Notes under the pieces: model-generated
Databases searched by the model: none
What the model was told of the DNA's origin: nothing
Seen by the model: the letters and a program-made list of their open reading frames with translations, nothing else
Made by a program: the position numbers and the translations under genes
Source of the DNA: Antedon bifida
Lineage: Eukaryota; Echinodermata; Crinoidea; Comatulida; Antedonidae
DNA length: 64,000 bases
Direction: 5' to 3'
Assembly: GCA_963402885.1 (NCBI GenBank)
Contig: OY727096.1
Span: 33,399,820-33,463,819, forward strand
Shown here: positions 12,301 through 21,800 of the stretch, in pieces
Position numbering within the stretch: the stretch's first letter is position 1
How the letters are laid out: every line of letters begins with the position of its first letter

Positions 12301-15300
12301 TAAAAAAATGCATATTTTAAACGAATTTTTTAACCTTTTCATAAAAAACGCGCGCAAATTGTCCAATTCGACGTGCTCGTATGACGTATCTTTAAGTCGA
12401 AATTGTTTAAAATTTGGTAAAATTACTAGAAAAGGCTGGAAAAACATAAATCACGCGAAAAAAATACGTTTTCAATGCTACGTGCGCACCGCACACGTAA
12501 AAATGTGCGCACGCGTGGGAATTTTTGACAAGCTTAAAACGACATGAAACGCGTAGAAAATTGATTATAAATTAATTTTGCGCATTTTGAAATTTTAAAT
12601 GCGCGTGCGCGCGTAACTTTGTGTAAAACACGCAATTTTTTTTCCACAGAAAGTTAGCGCATGATATAAATTAAACTTTTGCAAAGTTTCAAGTTGAAAT
12701 GTTATTTGGTTGTCGAGCTATGTTAAATACGAGAAAATCGTTAAATCGCGCGTACGTCACGTTGCGCAATTGTAAGCATCATGAAAAGCTTCGCTTGACG
12801 ACGTTACATAAATGTCAAAATGTCAACATAGTTAAAAAAATGTTATGTTTGCAAGTTTTAGAGAAAAGCGTTACACAAAAATCATACAGAAAGAAAGAAG
12901 ATGACAAAAGAGAAGATGATGATGATTTCGTACAATCACAAGAGGTTTTCCTGCAACTTCGTTGCGGAAAACCAAAAATCTAAAAAATCCTCAAAATCGC
13001 GGCAAAATTCAAATAGGGTTTGCCTGTGTTATCAAGCCTTCACTTGACAGACCGTTGGATTGTAGCTAAGTTTGGGGTTAATTTTTCATTATATAATTTG
13101 TAAGTAGCATTTTAATTTTTATATCATTCTAATGTTTGATATATAAGGAACAATTATTAGGTGTTATTTAGTTCTATATGTCGTTTTTTATATTCACAAT
13201 TGCAAAATTAAGATACCTATGTTTGAATGCCAGCGAGCTGGGATATACCATTTATCACTCGGGTAATGGTTATGTTTATCTTTCTGTGACCTGTTTAATT
13301 AATAGATGGTAATTATTACGAAGTTTGAAAATGTTCATACTATACTAGTTTATGTCATTTTAATTTCTTTGGTTAAAACATGTAATCAATAATTGTGGAA
13401 ATTAGTTATAGTCATAATGGTTGACCCCCCTCCTATATAATGGACGATGACAAGACTTGGGTTGCATGAACTTGGTATGAACCTATAAGTAGATAAACAG
13501 CTCAATAGGTACATATTAAAAATCACTGTTTGGTTGCAAAATTTGCACCAAGAGATTCATATGTCCTTGGAAGACCCACCTCTGGAATGTAGTTTTCCAA
13601 GTTAAGTAGGCATCAGGGAGAATAAGGGGTGAATAGCCTGTGTGACTAATAGGGTTTGGTCCCACCATGTTACATTCCCCCGCTCGTCAACTCGAAGCCG
13701 TGTCTTCGAAACCAACGAGTCACTGAGCCAAAATGGATGGAGAAAAAAAAACTTAACTACGAACATCTTAAATCTAAACAAAACGGAAAAGTAACGCAAA
13801 TCGTCACAAATCAATAAATCGGCAAACGTGGCAAAACATACAAAAGTAAAAGTAAAATTGGTCAAAATTCTCAAATTAAAGTCATAATAATAATATAAAG
13901 TTTTCACAATAATATATAGCTCAGCAATCATGTTCAGTTGAAAATAAAAGTCAGTTGGTCATAAATTCAGTAACTCCTGCATTTACTCCCAACGGATACA
14001 TCAATCAGCTGTTGCCTAGAAACAAGTTGACCTGTTTCCCAAAATTCAGTTCATAACAAGAAAATAACATAACTGCAGTTGACTGCCCATTATAGCTTGA
14101 ATAAAATGTTTACATTTCTGGATTCAAGTTCATCATCAATCCGAGGAATATAGTGAAATAGGTTATCAATAAGTAATTCTCATGTAAGTGTTAAAAGTTT
14201 CTTGTGATCCATTGTAATTAACTTCATTCAGGGAACATAGTTGTGAAAAGCGTCTTGTATCTAGTGTGCAGGAAGGGAGAACCAATAAAACACAATTCAA
14301 CATACACATCATCATCATGACAGTGGTAGTAAACTTAATACTACATTTAACTAAATCCAATCTGATAAGTAAATAAGCGTATTATATTTAAGATTATACA
14401 TACAAGATGAAATTGATTTCACAAAATTACCAAAAAAAAAAAGCACTCTTAACTACTGTACATAAGATGTAAAAATAAAATATCCTATATAATTAGATTC
14501 GAGACAAAGCATCAGCATTAGTATTATGTGATCCTTTCTTATATTGAACAGTAAAACTATAAGGCTGTAGAGTCAAACTCCATCTAGTAAGACGAGGATT
14601 TGTAGTTTTCATTTGATCCAGCCATTTAATAGCTTTGTGATCTGTTTGTACTATAAAGGGCCGACCATATAGATAAACATGAAATTGTCGTATGGCCCAC
14701 AAAATGGCTAAGCATTCTTTTTCCATAATCCCATAGTTTTCTTCACACGGAGTTAATTTCTTACTTAAATAGGCAACAGGGTGTTCATGTTCATTATCGT
14801 CACATTGGGTCAAGACAGCGCCAATAGCTTGATTGCTAGCGTCACATTTGGGCTTACTAATACAGGGGAATCGGTCAATTTTGTTTGTAAGGTTCTAAAG
14901 GAAGTTTCCATTGGCTCCGACCAGTTAACATTATTAGGGGATGATTTTCGAGTGGCCTCAGTCAGGGGAAGCGCAATCTGGGAAAAGTCAGGGATGAATT
15001 TCCGATAATAATTAGCAAGGCCTAAGAATGCCCGGATATTGGTTTTGGTTATGGGGCGGGGATAGTTCTTTAAAGCAGATAATTTATCAGGACTGGGTCG
15101 TACTAGGCCGTTTCCAATTACATGACCCAAATATGACACAGTTTCCTGGGCTATCTCACACTTAGTAGGTTTGACTGTGAGGCCTGCTGCGTTTATCCTA
15201 TCTAGTACTTCAGTTATGTGGAGTAAGTGGGAATTCCAGTCGGTACTAAATATCGCAATGTCATCTAAATAAGCACGGGCAAAACATTCAGTGCCCCTTA

Positions 15301-18300
15301 GAATGTTATCCATTAGTCTCTGAAAGGTGCCTGGGCTATTAGCCATGCCAAATGGCATAACTTTGTATTGGTATTGGCCCCATGGTGTAATAAATGCAGA
15401 CTTAAGTTTAGCTTCATCGGTCAGAGCTATTTGGTAATACCCTTGTGTTAGATCAAGTTTAGTAATGAATTTGGCATTACCGACCTTATCAATGATATCA
15501 TCTATACGGGGCATAGGGTATGGGTCAATAATGGTGATTTTGTTTAATTCCCTGTAATCGGTACAAATACGTAGTGATCCATCAGGTTTGGGGACAGAAA
15601 CAATGGGGGCAGCCCATGGGCTTGTCGATGGTTCAATAATACCATTATCATGCATGTGTTGTACTTGTAATTTGACTTGGTCTTCTAATGCATAAGGGAT
15701 TCTATAGGCTTTTTGTCTTATTGGGGTATCTGTTGTCGTACGGACTTCATGTTTTACCATATCTGTTCTACCTGGGATATCCGTAAACATAAATCGTTTT
15801 GAGTAGAAGATATGGTGAAGGTCGTCTTTCTGGGAAGGGGTAAGATAGCCCGGGATATCAATATCTTTATAGGATTGGGCCTGGGAAGTGGCAGGGCCTG
15901 GTGGCTCGGGGGGAAACCAATCGTCTGGATCTGGGTCCGGGGCAGTGTACATACAATCATTGTTTTGTTTGTGTGGACGTTCGTTGTATAACCGTAGCAA
16001 ATTAATGTGGTATGTTTTGTGTTTGTTACCAACTAGTATTTCATAATTAACATCACTTAAAACTTTAGAGATGGGATAGGGACCTTGCCATTTAGATTTA
16101 ACTTTCGATGTGTCATCTGAGAGGAGAATTAATACTTTCTGTCCAACCTTAAATTTTCGAGGCAGTGTTTTCTTATCATAATAATGTTTCTGTCTCACTT
16201 GGGCTTGTTTAAGGTTGGTTCTAGCAATGTCATTAACAACCCTTAATTTGTCTTGTAAGTCACTGATGTAATGAGAAATGGGTTGTTTGTTGTTTATCGT
16301 GTTTGTCATGCTGTCCTTTAAAAGTCGAAGTGGCGTTTTAACTTCGTGGGCAAATACAAGTTCAAAGGGTGTGAATCCTGTTGATTCATGTTGGGCATCT
16401 CGGTATGCGAATAGAAATAAAGGAACATATCTATCCCATTCATCAAATTGTTCCGGGGTGAGAGACTTTATCATATTTTTCATTGTCCCATTAAACTTCT
16501 CGACAAGACCATTTGTTTGCTGGTGAAAAGGTGTAGACGTCATTTTTTCAATTTGTAATAAGTCTGATAATTGTTTCATCAGTCGTGAAGTGAAGTTTGT
16601 GCCCTGATCGGATAGGATTTGTGAGGGAAATCCAAAATCTTTGAACAGCAATATTAATGCATCGGCCACAGTTTTGGCTTCAATATTACTAAGGGGCACA
16701 GCAAAAGGGAATCGAGTGGCATAGTCGCAAATTGTCAGTATATAGGCTTTTCTGTTTTTCGAACGTTTAAGTGGGCCTAGAATGTCAATTCCTACTTTGG
16801 AGAAAGGTTGACCGACAATTTCGATGGGTTTCAAGGGGGCCTTAATATACGTATTAGCATGGGCTGTTTTCTGACATATGTCGCATGTTCTACAGTACGT
16901 AGCAACATCCGAAAAAATACCTGGCCAATAAAAGGATTGTAGAATACGTTGTGTTGTTTTGTTTACACCGAGGTGGCCGGATGTTGGGTTGTCATGGGCT
17001 ACGGAAAGTATAGTCGGGCGATAAATTGTGGGCAATACGATTTGTTCTTGGGCCGGAAGGTGAACACTGGTCTTAATAGATTTCCATTTTCTAAATAATA
17101 TATCATCTTTCAAATAAAAGCATACACGATGGGAATTAACTTGGTCAAAAGGGACAGTTCTATCATGTATTATAGTGCTAATGGTTTTATCTTCTTTTTG
17201 TTGATGTGCAAGTTGATGTGGTGTTGTTTTGATGTCCAAAGGTGAATGATTGGTAATGTTGGCAGTGGTAGTGTTGTCATTTTTCTTGTCAATTCGGGAC
17301 GATCTTGGGGAAGGTTTAAGTGGTAGGGCATCAGTGATTGGGGACGTTTTAACATTAAGGGCAGCAGCTAAATTAATAGCCTCTTTCTTTCTTTCTTGGT
17401 CATGGGCTTGTTTTCTGGTAATAGCTAATATAGAAGGGGGCCATATGACGTCGTTTGGGTTACCGGTCATAACTTCGTTGCCAAGTAATAAGTCCTTAGG
17501 GGTGTCAATACTCACGGCTGCCTTTAATTTTCCTTTATAAGCCTTACAATAAGACCCACCTCTGGAATGTAGTTTTCCAAGTTAAGTAGGCATCCGGGAG
17601 AATAAGGGGTGAATAGCCTGTGTGACTAATAGGGTTTGGTCCCACCATGTTACATATGTTATAAATGTGGTATGTAAATTACTGGTTACTGTAAAAAACA
17701 AAGTTATACCCTGTTAAGTTATAGAAACCACATAAAAATGTGGCATTTTTGGGGAAAAAATGAAGATTGAGGGCGCTGTTCATACAAGTAAAAATACACT
17801 TTTTTGCCTGTATTTAATTAAGTTTTAGCCATAATAATTTGAAAATGGTCTTATTTGATAGATAATTAAATTTTCTTTATATCAAAAAAATAAAACTTTA
17901 TATTAAATACACATAATTCTGATAAATTCATGTGAAGTGCTTAAAATCAGTATATATAACACATTTTAATATTATAACAAAAGCTAGTGATGTTAATAAA
18001 TTACAAAGTTAGTGTTCATAAATAGAATTCTTTTACATTTCTATAAAATGTTGTTATATACAACATATAAATGTAAATTTTTCGAACAATTCAACAAAAA
18101 AAAACCTTTTACGGCCAATAGTTTTTGAGATTATAGGAATGTATAGTACCAATACAGGTCAAAGGTCAATAAATATATTTTGGGTTATTTTCTTGAAAAA
18201 GTTCTTATTAGACTGAATAGAAACATATACCTTCAGATTAATTTGAGCCCTATTTAAAGTGTGTCCAACTGTTAGTTACGGAGTTATATGATATGTAGGT

Positions 18301-21300
18301 CAAAGGTCAAAAATGCCAAAAATCATACTTCCAGCCATTTTTGGACAAACTTTTCCATTAGAACGAATATTAATATGCATCTCCTAAATAATTTGACACT
18401 AAAAATTATTTCATTTAATCTAAGCGTTGCAAAGATATGACCATTTTAATTTCAATGGGTCAAAACATTCAAATTGAGGTCAGAGGTCAAAGATGAATTT
18501 TAGAAATTTGACAACATGGGTTTTTATAACCACCATGATTCAAATATTCATAAAACACAATGTTTACACTTTCCCCATGATCTGCACACGAAGGCACTTT
18601 TTTTGACATAGGGATCTGGACTAATTATATCAATTTTCTGAAAGTAAATAGGAATCTGTTGGTAAACAGCTATTTTAAAAAAAACAGGACAAAAATGTAA
18701 AAATTGTGTACGTTACTGTGCAAATATATATACAAAACAAGTAATATTTAAAATAAAAATGTTATATATAAATGTTTTGAAAGTAACAATATCATTAACC
18801 GCCATTTTACAATGTTTTACTGTATTAATAATAGGACCAAGAATAGTATAATAACCATTATCAAGCAATCAATCACTTTGGATCTATTAGACAATTTATT
18901 ACACATTTCTATTACACAATACTGTCATAGCCTTTATCATCCTGTATTGCTTAATAGTGACTAAGAAAATAAGAATGAGTTGCTCAATATTGTATTTGTT
19001 AACATAGGAACTAGTGCTAGTGATAATAGTTAGGCACTATTGCAAACTAAGAGTTGTTGCTAGGTAGTACAGTACAGTACAGTACAGTATTTCAACTACT
19101 GTAAGGAATGTAAAACATAATACTTTATTATTTTCTTTGTTGTAAATATAATCCTTTTCACATGACATGATAACATTACCACAAACATTAATGACATCAT
19201 TCATTTCAAAGGGTTAAGCTCTGTCTTCACTATCAAACTTTATGCGACAAAAAATGTGATGTGCCTATATGGACAAGATGATGTCATATCACTACCATAT
19301 TTAGGAATATCACTACTATATTTGGGTACATCACACTTTTTTTGTCCAACTAGTTTGATTGTGTAGACAGAGCTTTAGGTTGTCATAATTTTACTGATAA
19401 TCCATAATCATCATCATTGTCACATGAATATTTTAGCTTTATAAATTATAGTTTGTATAATAGATTCGTTTCGTAAACTTGTTTATGTTGTAATAACTCA
19501 AACAAATTTAAAAGTTAATAATTAGCTATTCTTGATAAAGTTAATGGTATGACTTATCTAGCCCACGTATAATGTTGGTTGGTACTGTACAAGAGCCACT
19601 ACAGCCTCCTAGCAAATCTATCTTTCTGGGTGCCCCCCCCCCCCCCCCCCTACCACCATCCCCATTTATCAGCAATCGCTCAGCATATGCTATTGACAAT
19701 TCTAGTAAATTATAAAGTGACCACCTAGACCAATATATTCAAACATAATCGTTTATTTTTTTAGATTAATGTCTAAAATAAAAATAATAAAAACAAATGT
19801 ATATACCATCATGTGTTTCCGTTGATGAGGATTCTATGCTACCACCTTTTTGTAAGCTGTGACGTCAACATGTGTTTGTTGTTGTTTCCATAAAGGAACC
19901 AACATAAAGTATTCAAACATTATAATCTAAAAATAGAAATTACGCAAATTTATTAAATTGTACTGTACCATCAACAATTTTATGCATACATTTTTTTTTT
20001 TCATACGCATCCAACAGCGAGTAACTCGCAATTACAGGATGGATAAATATTTTATAATTGTTCATGCTTATAAACTCATTTGACAAATTTCTGTACACTA
20101 GTAGGGAATGGCGTTGAAAAAGTTGTGAGTTAGATCATGGTGGACCCCCCATGAAAGAGTTGTGAGTTAGATCATGGTGGACCCCCGGACCTTGGGATTG
20201 GAAGGCAAGCACATTAACCACCCACCAAGCTACAGCTTGAATAATGTTTCAATGTTAGGCACTAGTATTTCACTTTTGAAAACTGACTTCCAAATTAATG
20301 TGTTATTGTTTTGGTAGTACTGTAGTACTGACACAGCCAGAATATAGGGAATTTATAATCAAGGAAAGTTAGCTATACAGTAGTACCCAATGCGGCATAT
20401 TCCTATGTATAGAATAGAAATAAGGATTACCCATTACATTAGCAGCAGCAGCTTCTCTAAATTCTATAAACAAACATAAAAATCTGTTTGATATTATTAA
20501 TTACCTGAGTATCTTGCCAGCCATATGGTGTACATGATTGTATTGTTGTATTCTTGTTTGCATAATCAATATCAGCCGAATAATATAAATAAAAAAAAGC
20601 TCATCAAATCAACTTTCTGTGTTATACATATTAGATGAGTTGAGACATGATACGTAATAAATTTTCTTCAAGACATTATTATCTTAAATTTAATTATGTT
20701 ATAAAAGCAATTCATCGCACTGCGGTATATAAAACAACTCAATTCAAATGCAAATTTCCTATATGGCTGGCTCTGTATTATATTGTGTAAATTTACATAG
20801 ATTATTCAATAAATACATTTATCTCAATTTCTTTACAATTTAATTATAAATAGTCGCCATACAGTGGTTTATAAAAAATGTAATCAAATAGAGTTATTAT
20901 AGCATTTTATTTGAAGTAAAGTGATAATTTAAACAGAGTTTGAATCTTGGATTGTATTTTCCCTAAAAACATGAAAAATGAAGATGAATAATATCAGACA
21001 TTTTGCAGTTTAAACAAAGTTACTGTATTCACTTCTGTAGAAAAAAAATGAATGATTTTACAAAATAAATGGTTAAATTTAACCAAAAACCCATTGCCTG
21101 ACAGACAATTTGACTATTTTTTAGTGTTAACAGTTTTTTCAGAAAATAATTTTTTTTTTCAATGTTTGGTCAAACTGAGGTTTTAACAATTATTTTACAA
21201 GATTCAAATTATTGATGTATTTTATTGTTGTATTTTGCAGGTTTTTGCGTGAGTTTTTTAAGCGGTACACGTCAGGACTGTTGCTGTTGGCCGTGTCGTC

Positions 21301-21421
21301 TCTGGTCTACATCATACTGCCAGCCATCTTGTGTGATTTCTTTCTGTATCTTGGCCTCTACTTGTCACCAATATTAAACTTTTATGACCTTTATCTTGCT
21401 CAAAACCAGCAACGCATTTAA
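361..21421 (+). CDS. BFAR: Bifunctional apoptosis regulator (BFAR) orthologue, 3' six exons; N-terminal RING part outside window
   Basis: Exons read by splice sites and phase: 361-547, 4233-4392, 7452-7603, 7789-7953, 8932-9131, 21241-21421; every junction is GT-AG and phase-consistent, giving about 348 residues ending in TAA. The first exon ends in a hydrophobic stretch (GFWWGTLLTLVLIY) that continues as IVYILWNW, the TM segment that precedes the SAM domain. The SAM domain spans exons 2-3 (WNVVDVSTWVSGLGVW through FHRQAILRSLNTL), followed by a SPTDFWEYK-like linker typical of BFAR. Exons 4-6 carry further hydrophobic segments and a FAWEWI motif matching the conserved C-terminal membrane region. 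In vertebrates BFAR is an ER-anchored RING E3 ligase that restrains apoptosis and binds Bcl-2-family proteins; activity here is inferred from family. The RING exons must lie to the left. The last intron is 12.1 kb and filled with transposons. The order TM-SAM-multi-TM makes another family unlikely. Confidence 0.9.
548..4232. other. BFAR intron, mostly featureless AT-rich DNA
   Basis: 3.7 kb between BFAR exons. Apart from the 23-bp tandem array at 2,929-3,436 I see no gene. The short reading frames here are AT-rich, lack splice context or domain signal, and are judged to be noise. Confidence 0.6.
2929..3436. repeat. 23-bp minisatellite, about 22 nearly identical units
   Basis: The unit AAGGTGTTTTTGGAGGTTTG plus CGT is repeated without visible variation except at the first and last units. 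Because 23 is not a multiple of 3, each strand stays open in several frames and yields artefactual repeat proteins of 23-residue period. The homogeneity suggests recent expansion. It lies in a BFAR intron. Confidence 0.95.
6091..6234. repeat. 24-bp tandem repeat, six units
   Basis: Unit TTCAGTACTGTAACTATAGG plus ATAA is repeated six times with one or two point changes (TTGG for TAGG in the first unit, TTTAG for TTCAG in the fourth). Intronic. Confidence 0.92.
7083..7290 (+). mobile_element. Penelope-like terminal fragment with hammerhead-like core
   Basis: A 20-bp outer stem (7083-7102 with 7174-7193, one mismatch) encloses an inner hairpin and the core CTGAGGA (7138-7144), a GATC/GATC stem, then GAAACGTC (7164-7171). 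This matches the hammerhead pattern CUGANGA-stem II-GAAA and the GAAAC-GUC end seen in ribozymes of Penelope-like retroelements. The downstream part (about 7,190-7,290) recurs at 33,755-33,870 and, more weakly, at 59,565-59,645, so it is an interspersed repeat. Family assignment is inference; no reverse transcriptase is present. Confidence 0.5.
7984..8161. mobile_element. MITE, about 180 bp, in BFAR intron
   Basis: Near-perfect terminal inverted repeats: CAATTTACACAGACGAGCGG at the left and its complement at the right (about 8,134-8,156). CTTTAA directly flanks both ends (7,978-7,983 and 8,162-8,167), consistent with a target-site duplication. No coding capacity; superfamily not assigned. Confidence 0.75.
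8553..8641. repeat. Nested perfect inverted repeat
   Basis: 26-bp arms (8553-8578 and 8616-8641) are exact complements. The left arm runs into its own palindrome, GAAGAGGTTATA-T-TATAACCTCTTC. It could fold as two alternative cruciforms and may be a tiny foldback element. It sits 290 bp before a BFAR exon. Confidence 0.9.
9302..10262 (+). repeat. Left arm of a large inverted repeat pair
   Basis: This arm, from AGTCCAGATCCCTATGT to about the TTACATACC motif at 10,250, is repeated in inverted orientation at 17,660-18,628 with only scattered substitutions and small gaps. It contains several TGACCTTTGACCT-like motifs and no open frame of note. With its partner it bounds about 8.3 kb of the BFAR last intron. 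Confidence 0.9.
10255..10662. repeat. Long imperfect hairpin of about 400 bp
   Basis: The two halves are complementary around a centre near 10,460. The left half has AGCTTGATATTTTTCTTGAG and AAATCCATCTTTTTGG; the right half has the complements CTCAACAAAAATATCAAGCT and CCAAAAAGATGGA. Similarity extends to TTTCTGAGA/TCTGAGAAA near the outer ends. Directly adjoins the inner end of the left inverted arm. Confidence 0.85.
10663..11355. other. Intronic DNA between hairpin and TIR element
   Basis: No gene recognised. A short minus-strand reading frame at about 10,790-11,005 has no recognisable domain and lies within repetitive surroundings. Confidence 0.4.
11359..12985 (-). mobile_element. 1.6-kb hairpin-ended TIR element, minus orientation
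   Basis: The (+)-left end reads ACTCGTCACTTTGACGAGTT followed by TGGTTTTCCGC. The other end carries a hairpin, GGTTTTCCTGC...GCGGAAAACC, at about 12,943-12,975. The body matches, in reverse, the copies at 41,110-41,690, 48,283-49,890 and 50,478-51,536, sharing GTATCTACAA, GATGACGTCAC and GAGCTATGACG-like blocks. Two or three diverged copies of one module (CRE-like TGACGTCA plus TATGGCCA) lie inside. No transposase is visible, so it is read as non-autonomous. The reading frames at 12,296-12,983 belong to this repeat. Confidence 0.75.
12986..13564. other. Intronic DNA left of the LTR element
   Basis: No gene or clear repeat seen. It ends at the TATGT target duplication (13,560-13,564) of the LTR retrotransposon. 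Confidence 0.4.
13565..13674 (-). repeat. 3' LTR (110 bp)
   Basis: Read on the minus strand it begins TGTAACATGG directly after the polypurine tract and ends ...GGGTCTTCCAAGG next to the TATGT duplication. It differs from the 5' copy by one visible base (CAGGGAG versus CCGGGAG), so insertion is fairly young. Confidence 0.85.
13675..14492. other. Retrotransposon 3' region between RNase H and LTR
   Basis: About 0.8 kb downstream of the pol stop on the minus strand. No env or other recognisable domain is present; minus-strand frames at 13,602-13,931 and 14,166-14,360 show no domain signal. The polypurine tract lies at its end. Confidence 0.5.
14493..14813 (-). pseudogene. RNase H end of Gmr1-like pol (separate frame)
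   Basis: Encodes the C-terminal part of Ty3/gypsy RNase H: AYLSKKLTPCEENYGIMEKE, the FIVQTDHKAIKWL block and an ending SHNTNADALSRI, which is the usual end of the domain. It is out of frame with the upstream pol frame. Just before it, KCDASNQAIGAVL is readable in this frame while the other frame reads ALAIKLLALS-stop, and the residues normally linking VLVSP to the CDAS motif are lost. This is a small deletion plus frameshift rather than programmed frameshifting. Confidence 0.88.
14810..17515 (-). pseudogene. Gmr1-like pol: protease remnant, integrase, reverse transcriptase
   Basis: 901 codons as listed from a GTG; the frame is open further upstream, so the start is arbitrary. Residues 1-15 (DTPKDLLLGNEV) resemble the C-terminal end of an aspartic protease. 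Integrase follows: H174/H181 with C211/C214 (zinc finger), catalytic D244 (GIDILG), D303 (LSDQG) and E339 (NGLVEKFNG). A GPY-type motif KWQGPY is at about 475-480. Reverse transcriptase runs from about 570: KLDLTQGYYQ (D688), PFGMANSPGTFQ and YLDD (749-752). The connection domain continues to the frame break at the C terminus. Function is copying and integrating the element; this copy lacks gag and intact protease and cannot be autonomous. Base composition is less AT-biased than the flanks, as expected for a more recent insertion. Confidence 0.93.
17551..17654 (-). repeat. 5' LTR, truncated at its 3' end
   Basis: 104 bp nearly identical to the copy at 13,571-13,674. The terminal CCAAGG of the other LTR is missing and replaced by sequence leading in frame into the protease remnant. 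A deletion therefore removed the LTR end, the primer-binding site and gag. Confidence 0.8.
17660..18628 (-). repeat. Right arm of the large inverted repeat pair
   Basis: Inverted counterpart of 9,302-10,262. Shared blocks include CCACATAAAAATGTGGCATT, the GAGGGCGCTGTTCATACAAG block and CATAGGGATCTGGACT at the outer end. The LTR element is inserted exactly at or near its inner end. Confidence 0.9.
18629..19990. other. BFAR intron, low-complexity and AT-rich
   Basis: No gene seen. Contains a short CAGTA microsatellite (about 19,066-19,090) and an uninterrupted C-run at about 19,633-19,650. Confidence 0.5.
19991..20239 (-). mobile_element. tRNA-derived SINE, copy 1
   Basis: Read on the minus strand: a tRNA-like head (GCTGTAGCTTGGTGGGTGG, then CTTGCCTTCCAATCCCAAGG as a D-arm/anticodon-arm-like region), a body with GAGTTACTCGCTGTTGGATG, and an A-tail (T-run at 19,991-20,001 on the plus strand). 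Copy 2 at 23,995-24,199 shares head and body. The box GTTGTGAGTTAGATCATGG is locally duplicated here. Confidence 0.7.
20240..21240. other. Remaining part of BFAR last intron
   Basis: AT-rich DNA with no recognised feature, ending in a TATTTTGCAG acceptor before the last BFAR exon. Confidence 0.5.
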
Positions 21422-21489
21422 ATGATGGTCAATCATCACCAACCTATATCACAATTGTAACATTTTAATCTGTACTGTACAATTTTCAA

Positions 21490-21495
21490 AATAAA
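21490..21495 (+). terminator. Candidate BFAR polyadenylation signal
   Basis: AATAAA lies 69 bp after the BFAR stop codon and just before the 47-bp tandem repeat. A longer 3'UTR cannot be excluded. Confidence 0.55.
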
Positions 21496-21506
21496 TTGTT
21501 TATTAG

Positions 21507-21800
21507 AGGTTGTTTAATGTGTGTTCACATTCATCACTACAGAAATCATTACTCAGTTGTTTAATGTGTGTTCACATTCATCACTAATGAAATCATTACT
21601 CAGTTGTTTAATGTGTGTTCACATTCATCACTAATGAAATCATTACTCAGTTGTTTAATGTGTGTTCACATTCATCACTAATGAAATCATTACTCAGTTG
21701 TTTAATGTGTGTTCACATTCATCACTAATGAAATCAATACTCAGTTGTTTAATGTGTGTTCACATTCATCACTAATGAAATCATTACTTAGTTATATAAT
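21507..21800. repeat. 47-bp tandem repeat, about six units
   Basis: Unit begins GTTGTTTAATGTGTGTTCAC and continues to CATTACTCA. It repeats from 21,510 with very little variation, degrading in a last half-unit. It starts within 100 bp of the BFAR stop, so it is either in a long 3'UTR or immediately downstream. Confidence 0.92.

Larger units (their letters stand above)
13565..17654 (-). mobile_element. Gmr1-like Ty3/gypsy LTR retrotransposon, internally deleted
   Basis: 4.09 kb on the minus strand, flanked by a 5-bp duplication TATGT (13,560-13,564 and 17,655-17,659). Direct repeats of about 104-110 bp at the ends start TGTAACATGGTGGGACC. A GGGGGAA polypurine tract (13,675-13,681) precedes the 3' LTR. 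Pol domains run integrase, reverse transcriptase, RNase H, which is the Ty1/copia order on Ty3/gypsy-type domains; this is the known hallmark of Gmr1-like elements of deuterostomes. Gag, the primer site and most of protease are absent: the 5' LTR, which lacks its last few bases, runs straight into the protease C-terminal remnant. Together with the frame break before RNase H this copy is dead. Confidence 0.9.

Noticed and set aside
12296..12983. Two plus-strand frames of 83 and 94 codons
   Set aside because: They lie inside the TIR repeat element, whose other copies are broken in the same frames; composition is not protein-like.
17250..17540. Plus-strand frames across the retrotransposon
   Set aside because: Antisense shadows of the pol frame.
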